NCBI GenBank assembly: GCA_019316985.1
Contig: CP079215.1
Location: 2,852,001-2,916,000, forward strand
From: Paraniabella defluvii
GTDB taxonomy: Bacteria; Bacteroidota; Bacteroidia; Chitinophagales; Chitinophagaceae
Direction: 5' to 3'
DNA: 64,000 nt
Shown: positions 10,323 to 25,377 of the stretch, in pieces
Layout of the letters: each line of letters begins with the position of its first letter
Position numbering within the stretch: the first letter of the stretch is position 1
The notes under the pieces: generated by a model
Seen by the model: the letters and a program-made list of their open reading frames with translations, nothing else
What the model was told of the DNA's origin: nothing
The model's database searches: none
Translations under genes and position numbers: made by a program

Positions 10323-11359
10323 ATGAAAAGAGATACTACTATAAAAATGATTTATTGATCCGGACATTATTAGGTGAAACTACAGAACGTACGCCGGTTT
10401 GGATGATGCGCCAGGCAGGACGTTATTTACCTGAATACATCCGGTTAAGAGAGAAATATTCTTTTTTGAAAGATGCCAGAATCCTGAGCTGGCTTGCAAA
10501 TTACTTTGCAACCGGTAGATATAGTAGGCGTAGATGCTGCCATCTTATTTTCTGATATATTGGTAGTGCCTCAGGCCATGGGCCTTGAAGTGCAATTAAT
10601 AGAGAAGCAGGGGCCTTTATTGCCTGACCCTATAAAAACACAAAGCGATTTAAACCGTATTAAAGTTCCTGATGTAAATGATACACTGCATTATGTATTT
10701 GATGCGATTAAATTAATTAAACAGGAGTTGAACGGGCGGGTGCCATTGATTGGTTTTGCAGGCGCACCGTGGACCTTACTTTGTTATATGGTACAGGGCA
10801 AAGGAAGTAAAACTTTGATGAAGCCAAAGGGTTTTGTTACCAAAACCCGGAGCTGGCGCATACTTTATTGCAAATGATCACCGACACAACGATCCAGTAC
10901 CTGAAAGGACAGATAGCTGCCGGCGCTGATACTGTACAATTATTTGATAGCTGGGGCGGTTTATTAAGCAAACAGGATTTTGAAACTTTTTCTCTTCAGT
11001 ATATCCGCCAGATAGTGGCGGCGGTTAAAGAAGAAGCGCCTACGATTGTTTTTGCAAAAGGTGCCTGGGGCTCGCTGGGAGAGATGGCGGCTACCGGAGC
11101 ACAGGGTCTGGGCATCGATTGGTGTATTGAACCTGCACTGGCCAGGCAATTCGCTGGCGCAAATGTAACTTTACAGGGAAACTTTGACCCGGCTAAATTG
11201 TTATCACCCATACCGGTGATCGAAGAAGAAGTAAGGCAAATGTTGCGCGATTTCGGGCCGGGAAAACATGTTGCAAATTTAGGCCACGGTATTTTACCGA
11301 ATGTGCCGGTAGATCATGCCAGGGCCTTTGTGAACGCGGTAAAAGAATTCCGCTTCTAA
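10323..11359 (+). CDS. hemE: uroporphyrinogen decarboxylase (frameshifted)
   Basis: Decarboxylates uroporphyrinogen III to coproporphyrinogen III in the cytosol. The signature [16 protein letters not shown] is near the N-terminus, the catalytic Asp is in [10 protein letters not shown], and the C-terminal [14 protein letters not shown] is canonical. ATG 10323 is chosen because the stretch [11 protein letters not shown] lacks any other in-frame start. Four breaks: A-runs near 10343-10347, 10469-10471 and 10498-10500, and T-run 10814-10816. Repaired length is 346 residues. Confidence 0.95.
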
Positions 11360-11425
11360 ATTGGAATGGGTTTGTAAGCCTGTGTGACCGATGCCTAAGA
11401 CTTTATCCAATCAAAGAATTAATGT

Positions 11426-14248
<2,823 letters not shown>

Positions 14249-14276
14249 TATGGTACACCTGAGTAAATATGCGCTC

Positions 14277-15179
14277 ATGAAGCATCTGTTCATTTTTTTA
14301 TGCTATTGCCTTTTGTTGGCATTGCTCAAACAAAAACCTGGTATAACTGGAAGGGCTATCCATTGGAAGTTTTTGAAAGGCCCGATCGCAAAAGCAGGCA
14401 GATCGGCACACTTGGGAAGGGTAGTAAGGTAGAGGTGGTTGAATTCGACAGTAATGCCAGGCACTTCCCCATTTATTTGTGCTATTACGGAGATACGGTA
14501 ACTACCCGGTCCGAACAGTACACCGATAATGATAAACACGTTTACACGCTACGATCTGATTGGGCTAAAGTGGTATATAATAATAAGGTAGGGTATGTAC
14601 CTGCAGCTTTCCTGGTGCATATACCTATCAGGCCGATTCATAAAAAAAAAGACATCCGATGAATATGTTCCCGATGTTCCCATTATTGACGCGCTCAAAG
14701 AATACTTAGGCAAGCCGCTCAGCTATAAAAAGCAACAACTAGAAAAACAGGATAAAAACGAAATTCATTTTAGCGAAACTTATACTTTTAATGGAGGGTA
14801 TACCTACAAAGCAGTACAGCAGTATATGGAAGAAGGCGGCGCCGGAGGCGAGGTGCATACCATTTTCTTACCTGGTTTCAGGCTGCATGAGGCAGTTTTA
14901 TTCCTACTCGAACTGCAGCATGCTTCGGGCAACCGGCCAGAGGAAGTTAAAGCTTTAACCACCTAAAAAGCAGTTATGATTATTTTAGTTGGTGGTACCA
15001 GCCTGTGAATTACGATGATGAGGGAAATGAGGTAAAAACCCCGGTATTTATAGTTTCCAGTATAATAGCGAAGGAGGCGGCAGTGGCGTGAAGTTTACGC
15101 AGAAAAAGATGGTGTGCAAGTGGAGTATAGTTTCGGGGATGCTGACCGGAATCGAATAGGCTATTTTCGCGGTCACTGA
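14277..15179 (+). CDS. secreted SH3-like domain protein (frameshifted)
   Basis: Hypothetical exported protein of about 302 residues. Restoring one T at 14293-14299 gives a signal peptide ending GIAQ. Residues from roughly 20 to 125 form a bacterial SH3-like domain (YPLEVFERPDRKS, IGTLGKGSKVEVVEF, WAKVVYNNKVGYVPAAFL), commonly a cell-wall or ligand-binding module. The C-terminal half (TFNGGYTYKAVQQYMEEGG, DYFSWWYQPVNYDDEGNEV, YSFGDADRN) is unrecognised. Breaks also occur at the A9 of 14642-14650 (two bases), near 14951, near 15039 and near 15103. Function unknown. Confidence 0.65.
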
Positions 15180-15280
15180 CAAGACGAATTGGATTAGCTA
15201 TTAAAAATGTCTGATGTAGGATGTCTGATCTCTGATATCTTGATAGAAAGAAGAGCGAAATGATTTAAAAACTTTTAGCA

Positions 15281-15638
15281 ATGGATGGGCAAGAGTTACA
15301 AAGCAGGACAAAGAAATTTCATGTAGATGTTATTAAGCTTTGTGAAGACTTTCCAAGGAATGCAGCTGGTTTTGAAACAGCAAAACAGTTGATACGTTCT
15401 GCAGGGTCTGTAGGGGCTAACTATAGAGCATCTGTAAGGGCAAAATCTCCTGCGGATTTTTTATATAAGATTGAAGTTGTGTTAGAAGAAGCAGACGAAA
15501 GTCATTTGGCTCGAAGTGGTAAATGACGCCGGATTAAGTCAAGGGCCTGAAGTTGACCGATTAATTAAGGAAGCAAATGAGCTGACAGCAATTTTTGCTG
15601 CTACAGATAAAACAAACAAGTCAAAGATCAAAAAATAA
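15281..15638 (+). CDS. four-helix-bundle (S23-type) protein (frameshifted)
   Basis: Small cytosolic protein of the four helix bundle / 23S-rRNA-intervening-sequence family (119 residues repaired). Diagnostic stretches are FHVDVIKLCEDFP, QLIRSAGSVGANYRA, the helix DFLYKIEVVLEEADES and then FWLEVVNDAGL. Two bases are missing near 15505-15507. In this family members are often isolated or near rRNA genes; here it lies in front of hemB. Biochemical role unknown. Confidence 0.8.
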
Positions 15639-15705
15639 ATAAAGTTCTGTTGTATGATTTCCGGGTATCCTAAATCATACATCCTCCATCATAAATAGAA
15701 AGATT

Positions 15706-16692
15706 ATGTATTTACAACGTAGAAATCGTATTACGCGTAAGTCAGCGGCTATCAGGAGTTTGCTGGCAGAAACAGTTTTAACACCTGATGATTTTATCCT
15801 GCCGTTGTTTATAACCGAAGGAACAGATGTGATAGAAGAGATACCATCCATGAAAGGGTATTACAGGCGCTCACTGAATAAGACTGTTGAAGAGGTGAAA
15901 GGGTTGTGGGCGCTTGGTATTAAAGCGGTATTGTTGTTTGTAAAAGCACCGGACGAAGTAAAAGATAATACGGGTAAAGAAGCCTGGAACCCTGATGGTT
16001 TGATGCAAAGAAGTATAAAAGCTATTAAGGATGCAGTGCCTGAAATGGTAGTAATGACAGATGTGGCGCTGGATCCGTATTCTATTTATGGGCACGACGG
16101 GATCGTCGATATTGAAAAAGGCACCATTGTTAATGACCAGACGGTAGAAGCTTTGACGTTAATGAGCTTGTCTCATGCTGCCGCCGGAGCCGATTTTATT
16201 GCGCCCAGCGATATGATGGATGGCCGTATAGGCGCATTCAGGAAAGCATTGGAGGAAAATGGATTTACGGATGTAGGTATTATGAGCTATAGCGCCAAGT
16301 ATGCCAGCTGTTTTTATGGGCCTTTCCGTGATGCCCTGGACAGTGCTCCCGGCTTTGGTGATAAAAAAACCTACCAGATGAATTATGCCAATCGCCTGGA
16401 AGCGATTAATGAAACTTTACAGGACGTAGAGCAGGGCGCTGATATAGTTATGGTAAAGCCAGCAATGGCTTACCTGGACATCATCAGGGAAATAAAAAAT
16501 AATGTAACGGTTCCGGTAAGCGCTTATCATGTAAGCGGTGAGTACGCCATGATCAAAGCCGCTGCTGAAAGAGGTTGGCTCGATGAAAATAAGGCGATCC
16601 TGGAAAGTCTGACCTCTATTAAGAGAGCGGGCGCCGATCTCATTGCTACTTATTTTGCAGTAGATGCAGTGAAACTACTGAATAGTCAATGA
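15706..16692 (+). CDS. hemB: porphobilinogen synthase
   Basis: Condenses two 5-aminolevulinate molecules to porphobilinogen. Intact, 328 residues. The Schiff-base lysines are in YSAKYASCFYGPF and IVMVKPAMAYLD. The metal-site segment reads DVALDPYSIYGHDG: the cysteines of zinc enzymes are replaced by Ala/Asp-type residues, so a magnesium-type enzyme is expected. It overlaps the next gene by four bases (ATGA), so hemB and hemN are coupled. Confidence 0.96.
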   Translation: MYLQRRNRITRKSAAIRSLLAETVLTPDDFILPLFITEGTDVIEEIPSMKGYYRRSLNKTVEEVKGLWALGIKAVLLFVKAPDEVKDNTGKEAWNPDGLMQRSIKAIKDAVPEMVVMTDVALDPYSIYGHDGIVDIEKGTIVNDQTVEALTLMSLSHAAAGADFIAPSDMMDGRIGAFRKALEENGFTDVGIMSYSAKYASCFYGPFRDALDSAPGFGDKKTYQMNYANRLEAINETLQDVEQGADIVMVKPAMAYLDIIREIKNNVTVPVSAYHVSGEYAMIKAAAERGWLDENKAILESLTSIKRAGADLIATYFAVDAVKLLNSQ

Positions 16693-18045
16693 GCCTGGTA
16701 ACAAAATATAATATTCCCGGTCCACGGTACACAAGCTATCCCACTGTTCCTTATTGGGAAGAGGAGTCTTTTACTGCAGACCAGTGGACCGCAACGCTTC
16801 GGAGAAGTTTTTTGGAAAGTAATACGAGGGAAGGTATCAGTATATATATACATCTTCCGTTTTGCGAAAGCCTATGCACGTTTTGTGCGTGCCATAAACG
16901 TATTACCAAAAGGCATGACGTAGAAAATCCTTACATAGATACTGTATTGAGGGAATGGGTAATGTATGTAAAACTATTAGGTGATCGTCCACGTATAAAA
17001 GAGCTGCACCTGGGCGGTGGCACGCCTACTTTTTCCAACCTCAAAACCTGCGTCGTTTATTGAAAGGCATATTTACGCTCGCAGATATAGATGATCACCC
17101 CGAGTTTAGTTTTGAAGGACATCCTAACAACACTACAGATCAGCATCTGCAAACCTTGTATGATCTCGGTTTCCGGAGAGTAAGCTTTGGCGTGCAGGAT
17201 TATGATTTAAAGGTACAGAAAACTATTAACCGCATACAGCCTTTTGAAAAAGTAAGAGAAGTGACGATCAATGCAAGGAAATTAGGGTTTAAAAGTATTA
17301 GTCACGACCTTGTTTTTGGTTTGCCGCACCAAACCTGGGAAAGCATGAAGGATACTATTGAAAAAACCATTTCACTTAAACCAGATCGGATTGCTTTTTA
17401 TTCTTACGCGCATGTTCCTGGGTTAAAGGGGTGGGGCAAAGAGGTTTTGATGAACAGGATCTGCCTGCTCCCGAATTAAAAAGAGCATTATATGAGCAAG
17501 GTAAGCAGTTGTTGCTTGACCTGGGTTATGTAGAAATAGGCATGGATCATTTCTCTTTGCCCACCGATGGCTTATACCAATCCGTATTGGATAAAACTAT
17601 TCACCGGAATTTTATGGGCTATTCTTCTTCATCCACGCAATTGATGATAGGATTGGGTATGTCGGCTATCAGCGACAGCTGGTATGCTTTTGCGCAAAAT
17701 GATAAATCGGTAGAAGGCTATACCGAAAGGGTTAATAATGGCAACCTGCCTGTTTTCAGAGGGCATGTCCTGAACGGGGAAGACCTGGTAGTAAGAAGAC
17801 ATATCCTAAACCTGATGTGTAATTTAGCAACATCATGGAATGAAAAGGACATGCAATTGCCGGAAATGTCCGCAATAGTGGAACGGTTGAGCGAAATGCA
17901 GCTGGATGGATTAATTGAAATCAAAGACAATCATTTGCTGGTAACAGAAAAAGGCCGCACTTTCGCACGCAATATCGCGATGGCATTCGATCTCAGGTTG
18001 ATACGCAAACAACCGCAAACCAGGATATTTTCGATGACGATATAA
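16689..18045 (+). CDS. hemN: oxygen-independent coproporphyrinogen III oxidase (frameshifted)
   Basis: Radical SAM enzyme converting coproporphyrinogen III to protoporphyrinogen IX without oxygen. The N-terminus NIPGPRYTSYPTVPYW is characteristic of true HemN. The cluster motif is CESLCTFC (C-x3-C-x2-C) followed by another Cys, and the SAM-binding GGGTPT follows. Other family matches are HLGGGTPTF, RVSFGVQDYD and DLVFGLPHQTWESM. Breaks: T5 at 17030-17034 and C2 at 17417-17418. Repaired, it has 452 residues. The genuine HemN N-terminus argues against a HemW-like protein. Confidence 0.94.
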
Positions 18046-18054
18046 AACCGCATT

Positions 18055-18582
18055 ATGATTATAAAAGTTCCTATAAATAAGTCAAAAGCTACCAGGCGAT
18101 TTACACTGTTTGTTATACTCCTTTTGGTATTTACGCTAATGGCCTTGCAACCACAGCTGTTTATAAAGAGTGGCAGCTACGGTTTTGTAAAAGTCGCAGG
18201 TTTTATCGGATCTTTTATTTTTATTATTGGAGCTGCTTTTGTAGCCCAGAAAGTTTTTAATAAAAAACCGGGACTCATTATAGACAATGAGGGTATCGCA
18301 GATGGTTCTCTGGGTGTGATGTTTCCAAAGGTAAGCTGGTCGCAGGTTACAGAGATACGGCACCTGGAAAGCAATGGCGATCATTTTATTAAAATTACGA
18401 TTAAGGATCCTGAGAAATACATGGCTGCCGAGCCCAACCCTCTTAAAAGAAAAATGCTGGAAATGAATTACAATACGCTGCGTACCCCGGTTAATATAGC
18501 GGCAGCCAGCCGTTTGAAAATGGATTTCCAGGAACTTTATGCGATGGTGAAAAGTAAACTGGAAGCATTTAAAACCAGATAG
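18055..18582 (+). CDS. STM3941 family membrane protein
   Basis: Intact 175-residue protein with two N-terminal membrane helices (about residues 18-33 and 44-64) and a cytosolic beta-rich domain. The pattern KPGLIIDNEGIADGS followed by VSWSQVTEI resembles the PH-like STM3941 family; function is unknown. It is packed between hemN (10-base gap) and hemL in the same direction, so it is likely co-transcribed with heme genes. Confidence 0.7.
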   Translation: MIIKVPINKSKATRRFTLFVILLLVFTLMALQPQLFIKSGSYGFVKVAGFIGSFIFIIGAAFVAQKVFNKKPGLIIDNEGIADGSLGVMFPKVSWSQVTEIRHLESNGDHFIKITIKDPEKYMAAEPNPLKRKMLEMNYNTLRTPVNIAAASRLKMDFQELYAMVKSKLEAFKTR

Positions 18583-18629
18583 TATAGGCGGGTGGGACAG
18601 GTGATTGATTAAATTAAATCGATATTCAA

Positions 18630-19919
18630 ATGATGTATAGTTACGAATCAAGTAAGGCCCTGTTTGAGAGAGCGCAACAGAGTATCCCGGGAGGTGTAAA
18701 TTCCCCGGTACGGGCTTTCAAAAGTGTAGGCGGTACCCTTTATTTATTAAACGCGCAAAAGGAGCTTATTTATATGATGCCGACGATAACCATTATATAG
18801 ACTATATAGCCTCATGGGGACCTATGATCCTTGGTCATGCTTACGAGCCGGTGGTAAAAGCTATATGCGATAAAGCCCGGTACTCTACTTCCTTTGGTGC
18901 TCCTACCGAGCTGGAGATAGAGATGGCCGAATTGATAAAGTCCATTACGCCTAATGTAGACATGATAAGGATGGTGAGCAGTGGTACAGAAGCTTGTATG
19001 AGTGCTTTACGCGTGGCAAGAGGTTATACGGGGCGCAATAAGTTTATAAAGTTTGAAGGTTGCTATCATGGCCATGCAGATGCTTTTTGGTAAAAGCCGG
19101 AAGCGGGGTAGCTACTTTTAATATACAAACCGTACCCGGCGTAACTGCGGCTATTGCCAACGATACGCTTACCTGCGCCTATAATGATCTTGATGCCGTT
19201 AAAAGGCTGGTAGCTGAAAATAAAGACCAGGTAGCCGCCATCATTGTTGAGCCGGTGGCGGGTAATATGGGCTGTATTCTCCCGCAGCCGGGTTTTTGGA
19301 AGGATTAAGAACTATATGTGACGAGAATGACATAGTGTTGATATTTGACGAGGTGATGACGGGGTTTAGGCTGGCGCTCGGTGGTGCCCAGGAAAAGCTG
19401 GGAGTTGCTGCAGACCTGGTGACCTACGGTAAAGTAATCGGCGCAGGTATGCCGGTGGGCGCTTTTGGAGGCAAGCGCGGGATTATGGAAGTGGTAGCGC
19501 CTTTGGGTAATGTGTACCAGGCAGGCACGCTTAGCGGCAACCCGATTGCGATGATCGCCGGATATACATTGCTAAGCGAATTAAAATCAAATCCTGCCTT
19601 GCTGCAGCAACTGGATGCTAAAACCCTGTACCTGAAGGAAGGGCTGGAGAAGGTTTTAAGGGAATGGGGACAGGCTTATTCTATCAATCATTTAGGTAGT
19701 ATGATCAGCGTGCATTTTGGTGCCAACCCGGTAACCGATTTTGCCAGTGCTGCAGCCTGCGATATAGAGCGTTTTAAGCAGTTCTTTCATGCAATGTTGA
19801 AACGGGGCATTTACCTGCCACCCTCTGCTTATGAAAGCTGGTTTTTAAATAATGCATTGAGTTATGAAGATCTTGATACAACAATAAAAGCGGTGGAGGA
19901 AAGCCTGGCTGAATTATAA
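18630..19919 (+). CDS. hemL: glutamate-1-semialdehyde 2,1-aminomutase (frameshifted)
   Basis: PLP enzyme making 5-aminolevulinate from glutamate-1-semialdehyde, the product of HemA. Hallmarks: [50 protein letters not shown], and the PLP-binding lysine in [18 protein letters not shown]. Breaks at C3 18736-18738, T5 19084-19088 and T5 19293-19297; repaired it is about 430 residues. The next codon is also ATG (18633), so the exact start is uncertain by one residue. A strong terminator follows. Confidence 0.95.
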
Positions 19920-19949
19920 CCAAATATAGAAAGTTAGATAAGTTAAGTA

Positions 19950-19993
19950 AATAAGAAGAGCTGCCTTTAAGAAATGGCGGCTCTTCTTATTTT
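19950..19993. terminator. strong terminator after hemL
   Basis: A long stem (AATAAGAAGAGC-T-GCC against its near-perfect complement, 16 bp with one mismatch) closes a ten-base loop and runs into a T-rich tail. It ends the plus-strand heme transcript and separates it from the carbohydrate locus. Confidence 0.9.
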
Positions 19994-20326
19994 GAAATAT
20001 GAGTATATAAGGTCGCTTCGGATGACGGGCCAATGTTGACGCTGTGACGGATTCGAACGAATGAAACTATTTCAAACGTTGTAATTAAGTATTTGCCGCA
20101 ATCGACGTTTAAAAATATTATTTTAGTTATCACATTAGTAAAGCCATAATTAGTCAACTAAATAATAAACCTCTGTACTTGTTTTGTGCTAGTAAGCCGG
20201 AACTGTAGTTATAACGATTGGCTGCAGCTTCAAAGGCCATGTAATTTAAAAGAGTAACCCCAAACCGATATTGATGATAACATTATGTTGTCACTGATGT
20301 CTATTAACGATTAAATTTTCATACAC
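19994..20326. promoter_or_regulatory. upstream region of the SusC gene with 19-bp repeat copy 1
   Basis: The 333 bases between the hemL terminator and the SusC start contain no supportable gene. The notable element is TATTTCAAACGTTGTAATT at 20068-20086, a word found again at 25378-25396 upstream of the Gfo/Idh gene. It is an imperfect palindrome around AACGTT and is a candidate regulator-binding site. No TAnnTTTG box at a convincing distance was seen. Confidence 0.45.
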
Positions 20327-23300
20327 ATGAGAAAAAACAACCGGGTATTTTCCAGGTCGGGCTTTTGCCTGCTGCTATGTTTTTGTATTTCTTACTTGTC
20401 TTTTGCCCAGAATGTACGAACGATATCCGGAACCGTTAGGATGATAGCAACAACAGCCACTGAGCGGTGTCAGTGTTGTGCTTAAAGATTCTAAATTAGG
20501 TGCCGCTACCGACAAAAACGGACATTATACATTGCGAAATGTACCCGATGGCGCTACGCTGGTATTTAGTTATACGGGTTATGCCAACCAGGAAGTTAAA
20601 GTAGAAGGAAGGACGTCTATTGATGTTATCCTGACAGCGACTTCTACAGACCTAAACGAAGTAGTAGTAATTGGGTATGGTACGGCGCGCAAGAAAGATG
20701 TTACAGGGTCGGTTTCGTCAATATCGGCAACGAGGCTCGAAAATGAGAACCCTGCAAGCGTACAGGACGTTCTCAGGGCTAATGTGCCCGGCCTTAATGT
20801 AGGTACCACTACCACTGCAAAAGGAGGCGGAAGCCTTTTGGTGCGCGGACCAACCTCGCTTAATGCCGGTACCAGCCCGTTAATTGTGCTAAACGGGGTT
20901 ATATATCCCGGGCAGCTTTCAGATATCAACCCTAATGATATTGCCAGCATAGATGTACTTAAGGATGCAAGTTCTGCTGCAGTATTTGGAGCAAAATCGG
21001 CAAGCGGCGTTATTATTATCACTACAAAAAAAGGTACCAGTAAGAAACCCGTTATAACCTTTAACTCGAATTTCGGTGTAGCAGAACTGGCTAAAACTCA
21101 GCCACTTTACGACGGACCTGGGTTTGTTCAATGGAGAAGAGATGTGCAACGTAGCCGCAACGTCAACTCCAGCAAGCTGTTTATTTTTGAAGATCCGCGC
21201 CATCTTCCCGATACGGTTAATATGTCTCAATGGCGCGACGGCAGAAGTGGAGATAGCATCGACATATGGTTAGATCGGTTAGGGCTCAAACCTATAGAGA
21301 TCGCCAATTATAAGGCAGGAAAAACTACGGATTGGTATTCTATGATGTTTCAGAAAGCCTTCAGGCAAGATCATACGATCAGTTTGTCGGGTAGAGGAGA
21401 TGCTGTTACTTATTACATGTCAGCTGGTTATACCGACAACAAGGGTGTAGTTGTTGGTGACAGGTTTAAAACAACCAGAATAAGACTTGATCTGGAAGCG
21501 AAAGTTGCCAATTGGATGACACCGGGAATTACCGTTCAATTTGCAGACCGGGATGAAAGTTCGGTTCCGGTTAATTGGGGACAAATGATTAATGCGTCGC
21601 CATATGGAGAAAAAATATAACGACGATGGAGTTACTTTAAGAGACAGCCCCAATGACGATCTGGGAAACAACTCCAACCCATTTCTCGGGCAACAGTATA
21701 CCAGTCGTTTGCAAAAGACCAATACGCTTTTTGGAACATTGTATTTAAAAGGAGCATTGCCCTATGGTTTTTCCTACCAGGTAAATTTCACACCGAATTT
21801 TGAATTTTATAGATATTTTAATGGCGTTTCAGCAAACCATCCAACTTACAGGGTAAGAAAAGGTATAGCCACCCGGACAACGCAGACTACTTATTACTGG
21901 CAATTAGATAATCTTTTAAAATGGAATAAAAGCTTTGGCGATCACGATTTTGATTTTACTTTTCTTGTCAATGCCGAAAAATTTCAAAATTGGCGCGAGC
22001 AGATGGACAACGAAGGGTTTGATCCCAATGATGTTCTAAGCTACCATAACATCGGGTCGGGAATAAAACCGATCATTTCAAGCGACGACCAGGTAACTAC
22101 CGGCGATGCCCTGATGGGGCGTCTTAATTATACATTCAAGGATAAATATTTGCTGACTGCGTCCTGGCGCCGGGACGGTTATTCGGGGTTTGGTGCTTCT
22201 CAACGGCGCGCTGCATTTCCGGCTATCGCTTTGGCATGGGATTTTTCCAGGAAGCATTCGCAAAAGATATATCATGGTTAAGTTTTGGAAAGCTCAGAGC
22301 TTCCTGGGGAGTTAACGGAAACAGGGATATCAGGAATTCTTCAGGCGGTGTGGAAAGATACTTTTCAATTCCCAACTTAACTACCGGCAAATATCAGTTT
22401 ATTGGCCCCGACGGGTCAATTATAACTGTATCACAGTTATGGGTAAATAGAATGCAAAATGACAATCTTAGATGGGAGCAGACCACTTCTTATAATCTGG
22501 GGCTTGATTTTGGGTTCCTTAATAATAAAATAAGCGGCTCAATAGATGTATACAAGAAAGTAACAAAAGATGTTCTTGTACTCCGGTCTTTACCTAATGT
22601 TACCGGTTTCGATAATATAATGTTTAACCTGGGCAAGGTAGATAATAGAGGAATTGATATTACCCTAAATACTCAAAATATAGCAAAAGAAAATTTTTCC
22701 TGGAGAACTTCGGCAAATTTTTGGCTGAACGGAACAAAATAAAAGCCTTATACGGGCCGGTAAATGTATATGATGCATCTGGCAACATAGTAGGGCAGGT
22801 AGAAAAAGATGACACTACTAATAGATGGTTTATAGGGCATGATATGAACGCGGTTTGGGACCAGAAGGTACTAGGGTATGGCAGATTTCGGAGCGTGCTG
22901 AGGCTTTAAAATATGGCGTGGCCCCGGGTGATTTTAAAGTGCAGGATCTGAATGGTGATGGAAAGTACTCAAATGCCGACAGACAGTTTCTTGGTTACAC
23001 CACCCCGATTTCAATGGACGCTAAGAAACGAATTTACTATCAGGAAGAGGTTCGATTTTTCCTTTATGCTTTATTCTAACTGGGGCATCTTCGCAGTTAT
23101 AATCAGGCTAAAAACAATAGTGGTTTTCAGGACAGGCAGAACTCTTATATACAGCCATATTGGACTGCAGAAAACCCTATTAACGATTATGCAAGGATGT
23201 ATTCCAGCAACGGCAGCGCAACCTATTCTGTTTACCGTAAAGCATCATTTATAAGACTTAGCACTGTGGCCTTAGGTTATAATTTCCCTGCACAATTAGT

Positions 23301-23478
23301 GAATAAATGGGGATTTCAAAGCCTGAAACTTTTTGCCAATGTGAGTAACCTGGCTGTGTTTGCTCCTGATTGGGAATTTTGGGATCCTGAATATGGTAAT
23401 TCAGCAGATGCCGATCAAAACTATGCAAATTCGCCGGCTCCCCGTGTTTACTCACTGGGAATAAACCTTGTTTTATAA
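20327..23478 (+). CDS. SusC/RagA-family TonB-dependent transporter (frameshifted)
   Basis: Outer-membrane channel that, with its SusD partner, imports glycans or other oligomers using TonB energy. A signal peptide (ending LSFAQ) is followed by a carboxypeptidase-regulatory-like domain (about residues 30-115). Then come the junction NEVVVIGYGTARKKDVTGSV and the plug domain (LVRGPTSLNAGTSPLIVLNG, VLKDASSAAVFGAKSASGVI), and a long beta-barrel ending SLGINLVL. About ten bases are missing at seven or eight homopolymer sites (20441, 20456, 21610, 22245, 22711, 22879, 23003, 23082). Repaired it has 1,053 residues. The substrate is unknown. The SusD gene starts 26 bases later. Confidence 0.95.
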
Positions 23479-23504
23479 TAATTTTTCTTATCAAAAGTTT
23501 AAAC

Positions 23505-25327
23505 ATGAATCTTTATACATATTTAAAACAACTAGCGTTACTCCTGTTAACTTGCATAGCATTAGGAAGCTGTAATAAAAGCTGGCTAGAACCTGAGCCT
23601 CTTTCCTTTTATACTCCGGGTAATGCTTATATTGATGCTGCCGGCATGCGCGCTGCGCTGGTTGCCTGTGCCCGCAATGCCAGAATAGAATATTATGGTG
23701 ATAATCCTCCTATTCTGACTGAAATGTTGTTTTCTGAAATTTCTGTCGAAGGCACTACAGATAAGTCCGGTCCTGCGCAAGACCTTAACCTGTTGATTAC
23801 ACCAGACGCTGCTGCTCAATATAATGATGCGGATCATGCGCGGCTCCAGTTTTACTGGAGAGAAGCCTATAGGGGCATACGATATGCCAATACGGTAATT
23901 ACACGCATTGACGATGCTAAATATCAATCTGAAGCAGAACGTAATGCGGTGCTTGGATCAGCTTACTTTCATAGGGCTTTACGATACTACAGGCTCACGC
24001 ATCAATTTGGAGATGTGCCCGCTAATGTCAGAACCAAAGGCGCCGAAGCTTGATTATTACTCAGTAAAACGAGAAGTAATTTTAAGGAAGATGAAAGAAG
24101 ACCTTGAATTTGCCGAAAAATGGGTGAGTGATGATGTTAACAGGGGAGAGGCTACCAAAGGTGCTGTAAGTCATTTACTCACTAAAGTAAACCTTGCCTT
24201 AGGGTTGTTCGACGATGCCATTACTTCAGCAACTAATGTTATCAATAGTGGCAAATATTCACTTATGAAGAGTCCTTTTGGCGCCACAAAGAAAAAATGT
24301 AATTTGGGATTTACATAGACCAGAGAACAAAACTGTAGCCGAAAATAAGGAAGGTTTGTTCTACATTACAGACCATTTTGGTGATGGCCAGTTTGATGGT
24401 GGCATGCGCATAATGAGACAAGCGGTACCTTATTGGGGCACAAATATTAATACACCAACCGGAAAAAAAGGAACAAATGATGGAGTGGCGGCAAATGTGG
24501 AAGTAAAGCAATCCAACCAGTATGGCCGTGGCATTGGGCGTTGCAGACCCACCAACTATAGTCAATATGACATCTGGACAGATCCTAATGATTTGCGTCA
24601 TGCTCCGGGCAACTGGATACGAATGGAGGACCTTGTTTATAATGAACCTGCTCTAAAACCTAATGATGCCTGGTATCTTAAGCCCGTGCAACTAAGAAGC
24701 ACTAATGGAGCTCTCCTGTGTACCGATACAATCAGAAGTTATTTTGGATGGCCACAGTATAAGATCTTTATCCCTGACGTTGAAAATACTCCTATGCAGG
24801 GTGGACATACAGATTGGTATTTATTTCGGCTGGCCGAGACTTACCTGCTAAGAGCAGAAGCTTATTTCTGGAAAGGCGATCAAGCCCTTGCCCTTGCTGA
24901 TCTTAACCAGGTACATACCCGGGCGGGATGCGCTCCACTTACAGGTAACGTTACCATTGCAACTATACTGGATGAGCGGGCCCGGGAATTATTTTATGAA
25001 GAGCCGAGGAAAACAGAACTCACCCGTATCGCGTATATTTTTGCTAAAACAGGCAAAACTGCAGAAAATGGAAAAGTATATAATCTTAATAATTTCTCTG
25101 ATAATAATTATTTCTATGACCGTATCATTGAAAAGAATAATTTTTATAAAAATGGGTTACGCACCAACCATAATGATCAGTATACTATAAGTCCTTACCA
25201 CGTGTTATGGCCTGTTCCTTCAGATGCGATACAAGGCAATAGTAATGGCCGTATTAATCAAAATAAAGGGTATATTGGATATGAGCTAAATACTCCTCCG
25301 CTAGATGAGATACCGGCGGATAGTTAG
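23505..25327 (+). CDS. SusD/RagB-family lipoprotein (frameshifted)
   Basis: Surface lipoprotein that lids the SusC channel and binds substrate. A lipobox (IALGSC) follows the signal peptide. The RagB-type helical core includes [56 protein letters not shown] and the C-terminal [12 protein letters not shown] and [11 protein letters not shown]. The net frame changes near 24,030-24,045 and near 24,290-24,298 each correspond to two lost bases or one gained; repaired length is about 608. It is paired with the SusC gene. Confidence 0.95.
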
Positions 25328-25377
25328 TGTTTAATGACAAAGAATCTTTTTCTCAAGGTTTGTTCGGATCCTTTGTT

